Positions 22,726 through 32,975 of a stretch of 64,000 nucleotides of DNA are shown here, in pieces. The position numbers and the translations under genes were made by a program. Every line of letters starts with the position of its first letter. Position 1 is the first letter of the stretch. This DNA comes from Stictocephala bisonia (lineage: Eukaryota; Arthropoda; Insecta; Hemiptera; Membracidae): assembly GCA_035578905.1 (NCBI GenBank), contig JAQJVL010000423.1, positions 1 through 64,000 of the forward strand, written 5' to 3'. Under the pieces are notes generated by a model. That model made no database searches. It was not told the DNA's origin and saw only the letters and a list, made by a program, of their open reading frames with translations.

Positions 22726-23766
22726 TTAACCTGTTGAGGAGTGCGGACGTCTTAAGACGTCCATATTTCCATACTGTTAGTGAGTGCAGCATTTACCATT
22801 AGAGTGACCCCAGGGAGTACGAAAAAAAAAATTCTAAAATTATTAATAAACTGTTATACTTTATTAAAAATAGTAATTTAAGATACAATATGGTAATATT
22901 TACAAATCAAAATGGTGGAAACTGTGATTATAATTAGCAAAATTAAAATTTTTCCATTGTGTGAAATTGTTCGAAACATGGGTAAATGCAAAGTGCAACT
23001 TCACATTTGGAGCACTCATAGGCCGTGTCTTTGCGCTGTGAAGCCCTCCGTGTTGTATGAGTGCATACAAAACACTTCCGTTGATTTCTTTTGGCTCCAC
23101 CCTCTCTCATTGGGAGTGGTCACATGAAAGGGCGGCCAGACAGACGGAGCGCCTGTTTGTCACCACTCACCGGGCGTGCAACATCATCACTTCGATCTAA
23201 ATATCGCTTGTTAGAGTCCATTGTAATAAATAAGTCACTGATGAATAAAATTAACTAATTACTGTACAACACTGACAAACTTTTTAACATATTTACAATA
23301 CAACACGGAAAAGAAAATATACAGGCCTATTTTACTGTACAACGCTGAAAATAACTAAATACAACTACTTTGTAACAAAATACAATAAACAAAATATCAC
23401 ACTGGCAAAATACCAAATGTAATTAGGCCTACTATAGATGAACGAAACGTAAATATAGCAGAACGCAATAAGGTTAGACACGAGGAGAAACAGATTTGGC
23501 GCGCAACGAAAATGCGAGGGAAACACTACAGCTGGCATTGAAGGGTCATCTATCAGCTGACTAAAGTACAGCTGTAGTCCCATTGGTGGCCAATAGGATG
23601 CGGGTATCATATGGAAGTTCATACACTTACATCGACATTTAATTAAAGCTGAAATTTAAAATAAATATTAGGGACGTCTAAAGACGACCATACTCATTTG
23701 GGCACAGACGTCCAAAGACGTCCGTACTCGTTTGGGATCATTTTGCTTCACTCGTTAACAGGTTAA
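22726..23766 (-). mobile_element. TTAA element (family F4) inserted in the Tigger element
   Basis: TTAA at 22726-22729 and 23763-23766. Terminal repeats are CCTGTTGAGGAGTG and CCTGTTAACGAGTG. A perfect 18-bp palindrome GGACGTCTTAAGACGTCC lies just inside the left end, and two further GACGTC-AAAGACGTCC-type copies lie inside the right end (23670-23730). On the - strand it keeps the start of a piggyBac transposase joined to its C-terminal cysteine-rich domain. Confidence 0.88.
22943..23221 (-). pseudogene. piggyBac N-terminus fused in frame to C-terminal cysteine-rich domain
   Basis: Ninety-three codons from ATG (23221) to TAA (22943), all in one frame. The first 20 or so residues (MDSNKRYLDRSDDVARP) look like a transposase start. 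Then comes ALRLSGRPF, matching the LxLTGRHF stretch that precedes the tail domain in this family, a single TGA, and KCFVC...YECSKC...LCIYPCFEQFHT, a clear C2-type cysteine-rich zinc domain with its closing His. The whole catalytic core is missing. In piggyBac the cysteine-rich domain binds the transposon ends. The single stop means that today only the 33-residue start, or an internally initiated tail, could be made. Confidence 0.75.
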
Positions 23767-24101
23767 ATCACTATGCACATAGTAAATTAAAATAACAATT
23801 TACACTAATAAACTAAAAAACTGTACAAATAAAATGAACACTAGGAAAAACAACAACACAAAACTTAACAAACAATTTAACAATGAACAATTATAGATGT
23901 AGCGAGTGACACATGCAGCAGACGACTGGACAACAGGAAACAAACAGAGCAATGACACTTCAAGGTCGCGCCACCAGGTTGGAGGGGAGTTGTGACTGAT
24001 GGGAGCGGCCCGTGACACCCGTCTGTGCGTAATTACAACAACAAAATCTGCCCTTGGGTCCTTTCCGATAATCTGGGTTCCGTTAATCGGGGTTTTACTG
24101 T

Positions 24102-24240
24102 ATTTGAAGCACATGCTTAGCAAGGAAGGTTTGCAAAAGCACCAAAAATGGCATCTGTATTTTCGAAGTTTAACATTGTTGCCAATCTAGTGTTAAAATG
24201 GTGTTGTTTGATTTTAAACTTTGGGCTACATCAGACCCCA
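24102..24240 (+). repeat. R1 repeat, copy C, right part
   Basis: Continues copy C after the Tigger insertion (CACATGCTTAGCAAGGAAGG, then GCACCAAAAATGGCA), up to GGGCTACATCAGACCCC. It matches 16720-16800 and the inverted copy at 17480-17560. Confidence 0.8.
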
Positions 24241-24450
24241 TACAGTCATCACCAATGAAATAAAGCTGCAAAAACTGGTAATCATCGTCAGATGGAGGAA
24301 GTAAACTACCAATCAAATGGTACACCTGACCTTGCACCTTAAAAGTTGGCTTAAAGCCTTCTTCAAAAAACTTGTTTTCCTCCAAACGAAGTCATCTGAA
24401 AGGCATATTATATTTTCTGAAATTGTTCAAGAAATGTTTGCTGTTAGGGT
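24241..24450 (-). pseudogene. Helitron replication-initiator/helicase fragment (Helitron_like_N)
   Basis: The - strand reads FKPTFKVQGQVYHLIGSLLP followed by DYQFLQLYFIGDD. Upstream, in another frame, is FQMTSFGG. These are the start blocks of the Helitron_like_N domain. It is a short fragment joined to R1 repeat on one side and LINE sequence on the other. The Rep HUH and helicase motifs are absent. Confidence 0.75.
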
Positions 24451-24589
24451 AATCACCAACAATAAGACTATGGAGAGGTTCAGGTCGTATTTCTAGCCAA
24501 TTTAGAACTACCTTTCCACTGCTGTAACACATTCCTTAGGATTCTTCTTTCCATTTCAGAGCCATACAGTAATTGCAGACTACAGTAAC

Positions 24590-25673
24590 AGTCTATGAAC
24601 TAAAAGATGTAGAAGAGTCCTACAACTTCACCACTACACTCATTCCATCGACCTCGCATGCCCCATAGTACAACAAAAAAGGAAGTCTAAAAAGAAAAGA
24701 CTCTCCACAATCCAATAATATCCCAGCTGAGGAAACAGTTCATTGAAGCGTAAGACCTCTTTAATACTACTGGAAATGATGAGTACAAAATGAGAGTAGC
24801 CCAGTCAAAAAAACCATATGACCTACAATTAAAGTACCCGAGACGCCAAGCCAAGACCACATAGCGGCAGAGGCAGAAAACAAGTCAAAAGCGTTATGGC
24901 AGCCGATTAACTCAGAAAGAATATTGAAAGCAGAAAAGTCTTTGCCTATAGAACTAAGTATACAGGGAGTGCAAACAAAGGATCCAGTAAAGATAGTAGA
25001 CCATCTTAATACATTCATCACAAATGCAGCCAAAGACATTATTCCGAATAGCATTCTAACCAATGAACAACAAACAGTATCGGACGCCAATTTTAACATT
25101 CCAAATCTTGTACTAACCCCTACAACTAAACAAGAGTTGGATCTCCTCATTGGTTCACTAAAAACTAAAACCTCAGCCGGACATGACTCCTCTCCACAAA
25201 ACTACTAAAAACATCTAAAGAAGAATTAATTGCTCCCCTAGATGACATTACAAACAAATCTTTTCAGTCTGGTACATTCCCATCTGCACTGAAACTAGCA
25301 ACAGTCTACCCCAAATTCAAACAGGGATGCACCACCCAAGCAGCCAACTACCGCCCTATCTCATTGATACCTACATTCTCCAAAGTAATAGAGAAATTAG
25401 TACTGAACCGACTCATGAATCATTTATCTCTTAACCAGCTTTTAACAACTCAACAACATAGTTTTCTGACAAGCAAATCCACAATAACTGCTCTCACTAG
25501 CTTGGCTGAATTCTTAATAAACCAACTTGAGTAAGACAACACTGCGACTGCCATCATGCTGGACTACAGGAAAGCCTTCGACTGGCTCAGCCATGACCAC
25601 CTTTTGGCAAAACTGAAGACTTATGGAATCCGAGGACTGTCATATGACTGGTTTAAAAGTTACTTGACAGGTT
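24590..25673 (+). pseudogene. LINE reverse transcriptase fragment (CR1/Jockey-like)
   Basis: Covers the linker before the polymerase (24924-25200: PVKIVDHLNTFI, then KTKTSAGHDSSP) and RT fingers/palm blocks in shifting frames: NYRPISLIPTFSKVIEKLVL, LLTTQQHSFLTSKSTITAL and MLDYRKAFDWLSHDHLLAKL. It stops before the FADD block, where the SINE-like repeat begins. Many stops. The same family as the host LINE at 45-63 kb, judged by TFSKVI and the spacing of blocks. Confidence 0.8.
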
Positions 25674-25871
25674 GAAGCCAAGTGGTAGAGTAAGCTACTC
25701 AAGCAAAGGTCGAACTCTGGCAGAAGGTCGTGCCGTTCCCACGGAAACTGCTGCAGCACGCTGTAGCATGTAACTGTTTCAGCTAAGTGAGACCGTACTC
25801 TGGCAGTAGGTCGTGCCGGCCCCACGGAAACTGCTGTAGCGTGTAACTGTATCAGCTAAGTGAGACCGTAT
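25673..25871 (+). repeat. SINE-like sequence with two ~95-bp units
   Basis: Starts with a tRNA-like head (GTGGTAGAGTAAGC as box A, GGTCGAACTCTGGC as box B). Two similar body units then run GGTCGTGCC...CCCACGGAAACTGCTG...GCTAAGTGAGACCGTA. Possibly a tRNA-derived SINE; its ends are not defined. Confidence 0.45.
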
Positions 25872-27470
25872 CATTTTTTATTTCAATTGGGAATAATGAT
25901 TCATTTCATTAGGGTCCTTAGGTAGACACCTTCGAAAATGTTGTGTAAGAAAATAATCAAAACACATCAATAAGTGGAACACAGTTTATTAATAAAAATT
26001 CCTTTGTTTAGATACTGTAATTTTGGTGGGATTTGAATCTTCTAAGGGTAAAATAGTGATAATTGTTGTAGATGAATATAATGTAGTGAAAATAATATTT
26101 CTTATAATAACTCCTTGTCTGCACTTATTCTTGATTTTTATTATTATTAATGTAGTAGTTTGAAAACAAATAATCTTTTCAAACAAAAATTAACTTTGTA
26201 TTCAATTATATAAATATTTTTGTAGAATGTCAGAATTAAACGTTTCTTCACTTTCTTTATCTTATTATGGTAAAGTTTTAAATAAAATCAAATTTAAATG
26301 TTCCAACTGAACTATGAACTACAATTAAGTAATCCTTTCAATCTTCAAAATTAATTATTTTTTATAAAGTTTACTGAATTCAAAATCTATTTAATAGGCC
26401 TACTTCAAAATTCAGTCTCTGAAGTCTACATTTCCTTGATGCAATCGTGGTAATAGTATATTTCATAACAAGAGTGGAAAGTGGGGTTTTGCATGTTCGA
26501 GACTATATGTTTGAAGTGCGAGACTTGTCGAGCACTTCGAATGGTCGAGAACATACAAAACACTTTCACTCGAGTTTTGAACGATACTTTTCACTACACT
26601 ACAGAATAAAAACAGGTGTTGTTGACTGTGGAAAATTTTCGGTTGTAAACAATGTTACTTTCGGTAGTAAACAATAGACAGCTGTTGAAAATATGATGTT
26701 TCGCAGGTTGTAAACACATAACGAAAACAGCTTAACTCATAGTAGTGTAGTGAAAATGAATTTTTTGTGTTATTTATATTTTATTCTCTTTAATTTTGTG
26801 TTATTTTAATTTATTTTCCTGACTTGTAAAATATCCTTCAACAAAAATACAAACGACGTGCATTAGCTAATTGTCAAATTTAAGACCTAGAAGAAACATG
26901 AATTAGGCAGGAAATTATGGTGTTAAAGCTAAGAAATAACAAGTTTAACAGAATTTGTACAAATTATTAATAGAAAATGGCACTATATGGCAATAAGGAA
27001 AAATAAGGCTTAACAATAAGGCAGGTAGGAAAATCCTAGAAGATGACGGGCACCAGGTTCCTTCCAACGGCAGCAGAATTACCGCGAAGGCAGAGGGTAG
27101 CGGCTGATCCTTTCATCACTAAACACTCGTAGAATGAGGCCAAACCTGGACCTAAATTGCAAGAGGGGAGTGGAGAGGACATTTACTGATTTGTAGTGAG
27201 GTAAGGAGTACATTGTTCTATTTATCAATCGAAGAAACCGCTTATTTCTGGCAATATACTGAAAATTAATCGCGTCTGTTACAGTGCATTTTACAATGTT
27301 ACAATATTAGCTGTTATTTTATTACCATTTATGTTTTACAAACTGTTGTTCTTTAATTAGAGTACTCGTTTTTATTCCTTACTAAACTAATAATCTTAAT
27401 TTTTCAAATTAATTCTTAACGAAATAGAAAGGAAAAAAATAATATATGAAGATATATACTGAACCGTCAG
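25872..27470. other. Intergenic, with a ~100-nt imperfect hairpin at 26469-26572
   Basis: Mostly AT-rich and featureless. At 26469-26572 GAGTGGAAAGTGGGGTTTTG and later blocks (ATGTTCGAGAC, GAAGTGC) are mirrored on the other side of a centre near 26528, giving an imperfect foldback of about 100 nt. Confidence 0.5.
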
Positions 27471-27479
27471 TACTCAGTG

Positions 27480-28230
27480 GAGCATAGCGCTGCGTCTAAC
27501 TCCTTCACTGAGGAGACAGCTGCGGCTACAGACTGCCGAAGGTTTGGCCCCCCTCTGGTAGGAGAGACGACAGGGCGGGCCTGGCTAGGCTTCGGCCGGA
27601 CCATCAGTCTAGACGCTGCGTCTAACTCCTCCACTGATGAGACAGCAGCGTGGTCCTTGCGGCTACAGACTGCCGAAGGTTTGACCCCCCTCTGGTAGGA
27701 GAGACGACAGGGTGGGCCTGGCCAGGCTTCGGCCGGACCATCAGCCTAGGCGCTGCATCCAACTCCTCTACTGAGGAGACAGCAGCGTGGTTCTTGCGGC
27801 TACAGACTGCCGAAGGTTTGACTCCCCTCTGATAGGAGAGACGACCTGTCCTGGCCTTTGGTGATGAGGCTTGGGGAGGGGCAAGACCCCGATTGATCCG
27901 TCTTTCAGCCCATTGGCATAAGGGTTTGAACGATAGGCCAGAAGTGAGTCTTGCGACTGGCCAAGACCCTCTTACGAGGGCAGCAACCCCCACTTGCGTT
28001 GATGACGCCGCGCCCAGGCAGATGGTCCAACCGCACAGTACTGTGGGGCCACAAACCCCAAAGTGGCACACGGAATACATTCGACTTTCCCTCCGGGAGA
28101 GCATTAGAACGATTGTCCACTCACTTTGGGGCGTGGGCACCAAGCTGAGGTTGGGTAGACTTCGGTCTCACTCCTGGTGCCGCTGATGAGGCTTGGGGAG
28201 GTTTCGCCCGTAGATCCGTCTTTCGACATG
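27480..28230. repeat. GC-rich island with three ~137-bp tandem units
   Basis: Units start near 27487, 27609 and 27749 and share CTACAGACTGCCGAAGGTTT, then CTGGTAGGAGAGACGAC and GGCTTCGGCCGGACCATCAG. A GC-rich unique part follows (27840-28230). Composition is sharply unlike the flanks. It resembles a retrotransposon 5' region with promoter monomers, read on the - strand, but no coding part is attached. The long open frames here are by-products of GC content. Confidence 0.6.
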
Positions 28231-28324
28231 CCTATACACATTATACTGTATATTTGAGGACATTGTCCTCATAACATATGAGGAATAATTATAATTATTA
28301 TATTTTATTGTAGCCCTTCGTCCT

Positions 28325-29299
28325 ATGAATAATGGTGTTTTCCTATTCGTAGTTAATTCACCATATTTATATGAAACCCAAACAATTGTCGCAAATGATC
28401 AAACAGCCACTGGATCATATGAGCCGAAAATGAATAACTCTATTTTCGGAAAGACCATGGAAAATATATTGAACAGAGTTGATAATCGTCTCGCAACCCA
28501 GGAAAACAGGTGAACAAATGGATGGCACAACCAAATTTCAAAATCCGCACGATATTTACAAAACATCTAGCAGCAGTACACATGAGTGTCCACCTGATGT
28601 TTAACAAGACAATCTACGTTGGAATGAGTATATTGGATATATCAAAGACTGATGTACGGATTCCACTACGAGGTGATGAAGAAAAGCTATGCTGATAAAG
28701 CAGAGCTCCAATACACCGACACTTCTTGTCTTGTGTATTGAGACAAGATTCTCTCACTTATCTTGTCCAAACTGAAAATGTACAATGATATGAAGGGCAT
28801 AATCGACTTATTCGACACGAGTGACTATCCGGATTCTAATCGATACGACAAACCTCGAATTAACAAGAAGGTCATCGGCAAGTTGAAGCACGAGCTGAAC
28901 GGACGCATTATGTTTAAACATGTAGTTGCACTCAAAAATGTATGCCATCAGATCGGAGGTAGACCCAAAGAACCCGGAAAAGAAAGAAATAGCAAAGAAA
29001 CCAAAGGAGTTAAAAAGGGCGTAATCGACAAAGACATAAGTTTCGAAGACTGCGTAGAGTGTCTCAAGAAATTTTCTCAATTGGACAGTTCAGTGGATGT
29101 TACTTTGAGACTGGAACAAAACAACAAATACGAAGATTGTGAGATTCGCCGACGGATGAACATAATACGAAGTTATAAGCACAATCTATATAGCGTGGAG
29201 CAGACAAAATCGCTCTGTCGGCTGTGGACGACAAAAGGTTCATCTTGGACGGTGGAATCAAGACCCTACCATGGGGTCATTACTCTATTGATTAGTATA
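28325..29299 (+). pseudogene. Maverick/Polinton protein-primed DNA polymerase B, C-terminal part, broken
   Basis: Short pieces in changing frames match the end of the family-B polymerase of Polintons: NSIFGKTMENI (28435-28470), PNFKIRTIF and YVGMSILDISKT (28528-28650), a thumb-like lysine-rich stretch (28763-29070), and a closing glycine- and tryptophan-containing segment up to the stop near 29299. Breaks occur near 28500, 28660, 28735 and 29215. The N-terminal exonuclease and first palm blocks are absent. This polymerase would copy a virus-like linear element. It is long dead. Confidence 0.78.
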
Positions 29300-29440
29300 T
29301 CAAGCTGCTTTGGACACAATGATGGTGGAGTAGGAAGAGGGTGGCAGCGAACAGGAGTGCAGGAGGTGGCATAAGAGGATCGGCTACCACTTTCTACAGC
29401 GGGGAGGGGCTGTGGAATCCCGTAAAATCCAATAAATAGT

Positions 29441-30367
29441 TTGGTTTACCCCAAAGTTTGTCATTCTACAATCATGAGTGTTAGAGAAACCATCGCCAAA
29501 CAGCTTCATGCTCCGGCACGAAGAAGATTTCCCACTCGACCTGTGGAGGTGAAGGGGATAGATGATCTCTATCAGGCTGACTTGGTGGAGATGATTCCAT
29601 TCTCTAAATTTAACAAAGGCTACAAGTATATTCTGACAATGATAAACTCTTTTACCAAGTACACTTACGCAATACCTTTGAAGGACAAGTATGGGCAGGA
29701 AATGATTACTGCCATTACACCTATTGTGCTTAACAACCGATGAATAATCTACAAACAGAAATAGGCAAGGAATTTCACAACGCTGGATTTACAAAGCTAA
29801 TGAAAAAACACAACCACTATTCTGTATTTAGTGAGAAGAGCCATAGAGGAGAGGTTCAATCGCAGTCTGAAGTCTTTGATGTAGAGGAAATTCACATAGC
29901 TGGGCAACTACCAATGGATAAAGATACTACCCGATCTTTTGGAAGAGTACTACACGATAAAACACAGAACCATCGGCATGACACCTATCGAAGCGAGTAA
30001 AAAGAAAAATGAAGATGTTGTAAGAGCTAACATTAATAAAAACAGTCAAAACTACACTAGTGAAGATAGAAAAGTTAAGTTCAAAGTGGTTAACAAAGTA
30101 AGGATATGCAAGTATAAAAAGGTGTTTGATAAGGGACAACTACCCAATTGGACAAATGAGATCTTTAGTATAAACTCAGTGCTGCCTACTATTCCAACTA
30201 CATAAAAGACAACCGTAACGACGTGCTTTAAGGAAGCTTTTGTGGAAAAACTTAAAAAAGCTAAACATGGAGATATACTTTTTGGAGAAGGGTGACAAAG
30301 TGCTAGTAAAATGGTTTGGCTTTTATGTCACACACAATACATGGATAAAGAAAAAGGAACTTGTGTG
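29441..30367 (+). pseudogene. Maverick/Polinton retroviral-type integrase with chromodomain, broken
   Basis: A DDE integrase core in pieces: LHAPARRRFPTRPVEVKGID then LYQADLVEM (first Asp) at 29500-29595, the IGKEFHNAGFTKLMKKHNHY block (29758-29820), and KHRTIGMTPIEAS (29957-30000). A C-terminal SH3/chromodomain-like part follows, including VDKGQLPNWTNEIF-type sequence (30120-30165) and a GDKVLVKWFGF stretch (30290-30325). Frameshifts lie near 29740, 29900 and 30200. It follows the polymerase on the same strand, as parts of one element. Confidence 0.8.
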
Positions 30368-30389
30368 AAACTGTTAGTTTGAGTCAAGA

Positions 30390-31170
30390 CATCAAGATGA
30401 AGAGATCAAAATTACACATTGTGAACCTTGACATATACTGTGAAACGGATATGAAAAAAAAGAGGAAACATAGTTATCTACTGCCAAACCATGTTCGATG
30501 TAACGTGTGGACTAAAATTCCGGGAAGACTAATGTAATGTTAAACTTGCTTTTAATCTAAATGGACTAAAGTTTGAAAATGTCTTATGTGTTTTCAAAGT
30601 CATTGTGCCAGCCAAACTAGATTGCTAAAAGTGTACTATCATCGACTCTCGGCTTAGGATATTTTACTTTTACAGATAACGACGAGGTTGTACATCCGAA
30701 TGAGGTGAGAGAGAATTCAGTAATGGTATTTGATGACATGGTGTGCGAGAAGCAAGACAATATTAGAAACTACTTTACCATGAGATGTCACAGGAACGTT
30801 GATATATTTTACTTGTGTCAAATGTATAGCAGGATACCAAAAAAGCTGGTAAGTGACAATGCAAAATTTATAATTAAATTTAAGCAAGATGAGAGAAATC
30901 TCAAACTTATTTATGTAAACACTGACATGATATACACCAAATTCAAGGGCTTGTGTCTAAGAGCTTAGAAAGGTGGCAGTAGAAGGTTTTTAGTAGTGGA
31001 TAAGGGACGTGACATGAATGATAGGAGATATCGTATTGGGTTTGATAATTTTAGCAAAGTTTAAGAAAATACATAAACGTATCGAATTTTAAAAACGTAA
31101 AACCAGAAAAGCTCAATAACCTGACAATCTGATAACCTAAAAACCCCAAAACCTGGAAACCAGAAATCCT
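30390..31170 (+). pseudogene. Maverick/Polinton packaging ATPase (FtsK/HerA type) fragment
   Basis: The frame at 30705-30968 carries a Walker B-like MVFDDM followed by CEKQDNIRNYFTMRCHRNVD and FYLCQMYSRIPKKLVSDNA, the blocks that follow Walker B in this genome-packaging ATPase family. Upstream sequence is too decayed to show a Walker A. After 30970 another frame reads LLVVDKGRDM, a weak C-terminal match, and then an AAACC/GAAA-rich stretch (31090-31195). Confidence 0.75.
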
Positions 31171-31194
31171 GTAAACCCGAAAAACCGAGAAAAG

Positions 31195-31675
31195 TGATAT
31201 ATTCAAATTCTTTATTGCCACATAACATTTACAATATACAGATGTAATCTGAAGTAAACAGGTGGTTTGTCAGCAATGAAACTAAGGTCTAAACTATAGT
31301 CTATAAATAAAATAGAAGTAACGTAATTTAATGCAATGCAACATTCTCATCTTCCAAAAATTCATTTATTGAATAATAGTTTTTTTTTTAGAAAAAATGC
31401 TTTTAGACTGTTTTTAAAAATTTTTATATCTGGAACATATGTAAGAGACAGCTTATTCCAAAATTTTATACCCATATAATATGGTGTTTTTTCAAAAATA
31501 GTAAGTTTATGTTGAGGAAACTGCAACAGCTTATCCTTATTTCTTGTTTGGTGGCCATGATTTAGACTATTGTTAATATGAAAATTCAAATTTTTAAAAG
31601 TGAATAGTAAAACTTCATACATATATAAAGATAAAGATGGATATACTTGGAACATAAAATAATTTGTAAATGTTC
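31195..31675 (-). mobile_element. LINE 3' end fragment (CR1/Jockey-like)
   Basis: The - strand encodes a reverse-transcriptase C-terminal tail (FPQHKLTIFEKTPYYMGIKF, then WNKLSL, at 31655-31362) and ends at about 31195 with AATAAAGAATTTGAAT, the short-repeat tail type seen at the end of LINE A. It is heavily 5'-truncated. It separates the Polinton remnant from sequence at 31685-31790 that could be a further Polinton scrap. Confidence 0.75.
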
Positions 31676-32282
31676 AGTAGAAAAGATGGCATCAAAGGAT
31701 GAAGATCCGAAAAACATATTCAATAAGAATGATTTTAAAGCTTACAAGGAAATATTAGTTTAATCAAATAGAGGTTACAAGTACACTGACAAAAAAAAAA
31801 AAAAAAAAAACAGCCTCTTAAGTTTATAAAAATGAAATAAAAATAGAATGGGAAATGACAATTTATTTTTGGAGTAGTCATGACCGTACTTTGGTTAATT
31901 TCTAAACTTTTTTACGCTGATAAAATTTACCTGACAGAAAAATAAAAAATTTCCTCACTGCTCGAAAATGTTATGTCACGATATTTTAATGAATTAAAAT
32001 GACGTTTTCATAAAAATGCTTTTATAAACTATTACTTGCTGCCCCGATATAATATATTGGTACCGTTACAATCTGTGTCTCTTCTTCTAAAAAACAATAT
32101 GCCACACATGTACTTTAAAATTAGTTCAATTAGTTGAACGGTCGTTGGAACGGAACCATATTCTTTACGACCCAGGTTATTCATATGATAAAATTTATAT
32201 TTTCAAACCCTAAAAACAACTCCTCATTTATTGGAAATGTTAAAATTTCTTTGACATTTGTAGCTATTAGATTGCTTAATAT

Positions 32283-32472
32283 TTTTATATATATAAAAAG
32301 AACAACACTTAGCAATCTTTTTTTGGTGTTTTTAATGTTCAAAATCATAAAATACAAAAATATTTGTATTCTGTTTTCAACTAATGATGGTCTTTCGAGA
32401 CAGAAATCGATTTTGAACATTAAAAACACCAAAAAAAGATTGCTAAGTGTTGTTCTTTTTATATATATAAAA
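32283..32472. repeat. Perfect 64-bp inverted repeat with 62-nt loop
   Basis: The arms 32283-32346 and 32409-32472 are exact reverse complements over 64 bp (inner end TTTTTAATGTTCAAAATC). A transcript would form a fully paired 64-bp duplex. No target duplication or transposon end is evident at the borders. A perfect match implies recent origin or gene conversion. Confidence 0.92.
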
Positions 32473-32617
32473 TTTCTTGTTGGTTAAATCTTTAGATCTG
32501 TTCACAGGCCAAATTTCAAGTTTCTAGCACTTCTAGAAGTAACTTAGATTTGTATTGTGTTTGCTGCGAAAATAAACTCAGCCGCTTTAGGCGGAAGCCG
32601 GTGGTCGCTGTTGAACA

Positions 32618-32975
32618 ATTGACCCTCCAGCAAACATATTCTACTAAAAATTGTCAAACGCTTGTTGTATCAAAAGTCTGTTGAGTAATTGAACCATTAT
32701 TCACAAAAAATAGAGTATTATCAATGCAAGGTTCGTTGAACACCCCAATATTTCATATATTTCACCAGAAATACTGAAAGGGTTTTTGACACAACTACTT
32801 TTAGTACATTGAATAAATAAAATTATGTGGGTCTTTGACTCAGATATCCAGATAAATAAAATCGTTTTTTATCCAAGAGGCCGTTGTATTAACAAGCTGT
32901 TCTGCAATGAACCAGTCTAAAAATTTTAATTTTCCTGAAGGGTTGTTGAGTCAACAATCTGTTGTGTAATTGAGC
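32618..32975 (+). repeat. Four or more degenerate CTGTTGnGTAATTGA motif copies
   Basis: Related ~36-nt blocks recur at irregular spacing: TGTTGTATCAAAAGTCTGTT with GAGTAATTGAACC (32663-32694), CGTTGTATTAACAAGCTGTT with CTGCAATGAACC (32883-32914), and GTTGTTGAGTCAACAATCTG with TTGTGTAATTGAGC (32941-32973). A weaker copy is near 32618. Function unknown. Confidence 0.5.

Larger units (their letters stand above)
20842..24100 (-). mobile_element. Tigger/pogo DNA transposon, complete ends, with nested TTAA element
   Basis: The ends are CAGTAGAACCCCGATTATCG and, reversed, CAGTAAAACCCCGATTAACG, flanked by the TA duplication (20840-20841, 24101-24102). The insertion site is proven by the uninterrupted R1 copy at about 16712, which reads TTAGTATTGAAG. 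Removing the nested element at 22726-23766 leaves about 2.2 kb, the size of an autonomous Tigger. Its transposase lies on the - strand and carries frameshifts. Confidence 0.92.

Noticed and set aside
27613..27665. CTGATGAG and CTGAGGAG followed by GCCGAAGG in the GC-rich repeats, reminiscent of a hammerhead ribozyme core
   Set aside because: The conserved GAAA is GAAG in all three units and the expected stem II does not pair well, so no ribozyme is supported.
27622..28143. 173-codon open frame on the - strand
   Set aside because: Lies across tandem repeats in GC-rich DNA with no domain and with competing frames; composition artefact.
32283..32472. microRNA precursor
   Set aside because: Perfect 64-bp pairing with a long loop is unlike a miRNA hairpin; small-RNA data would be needed.
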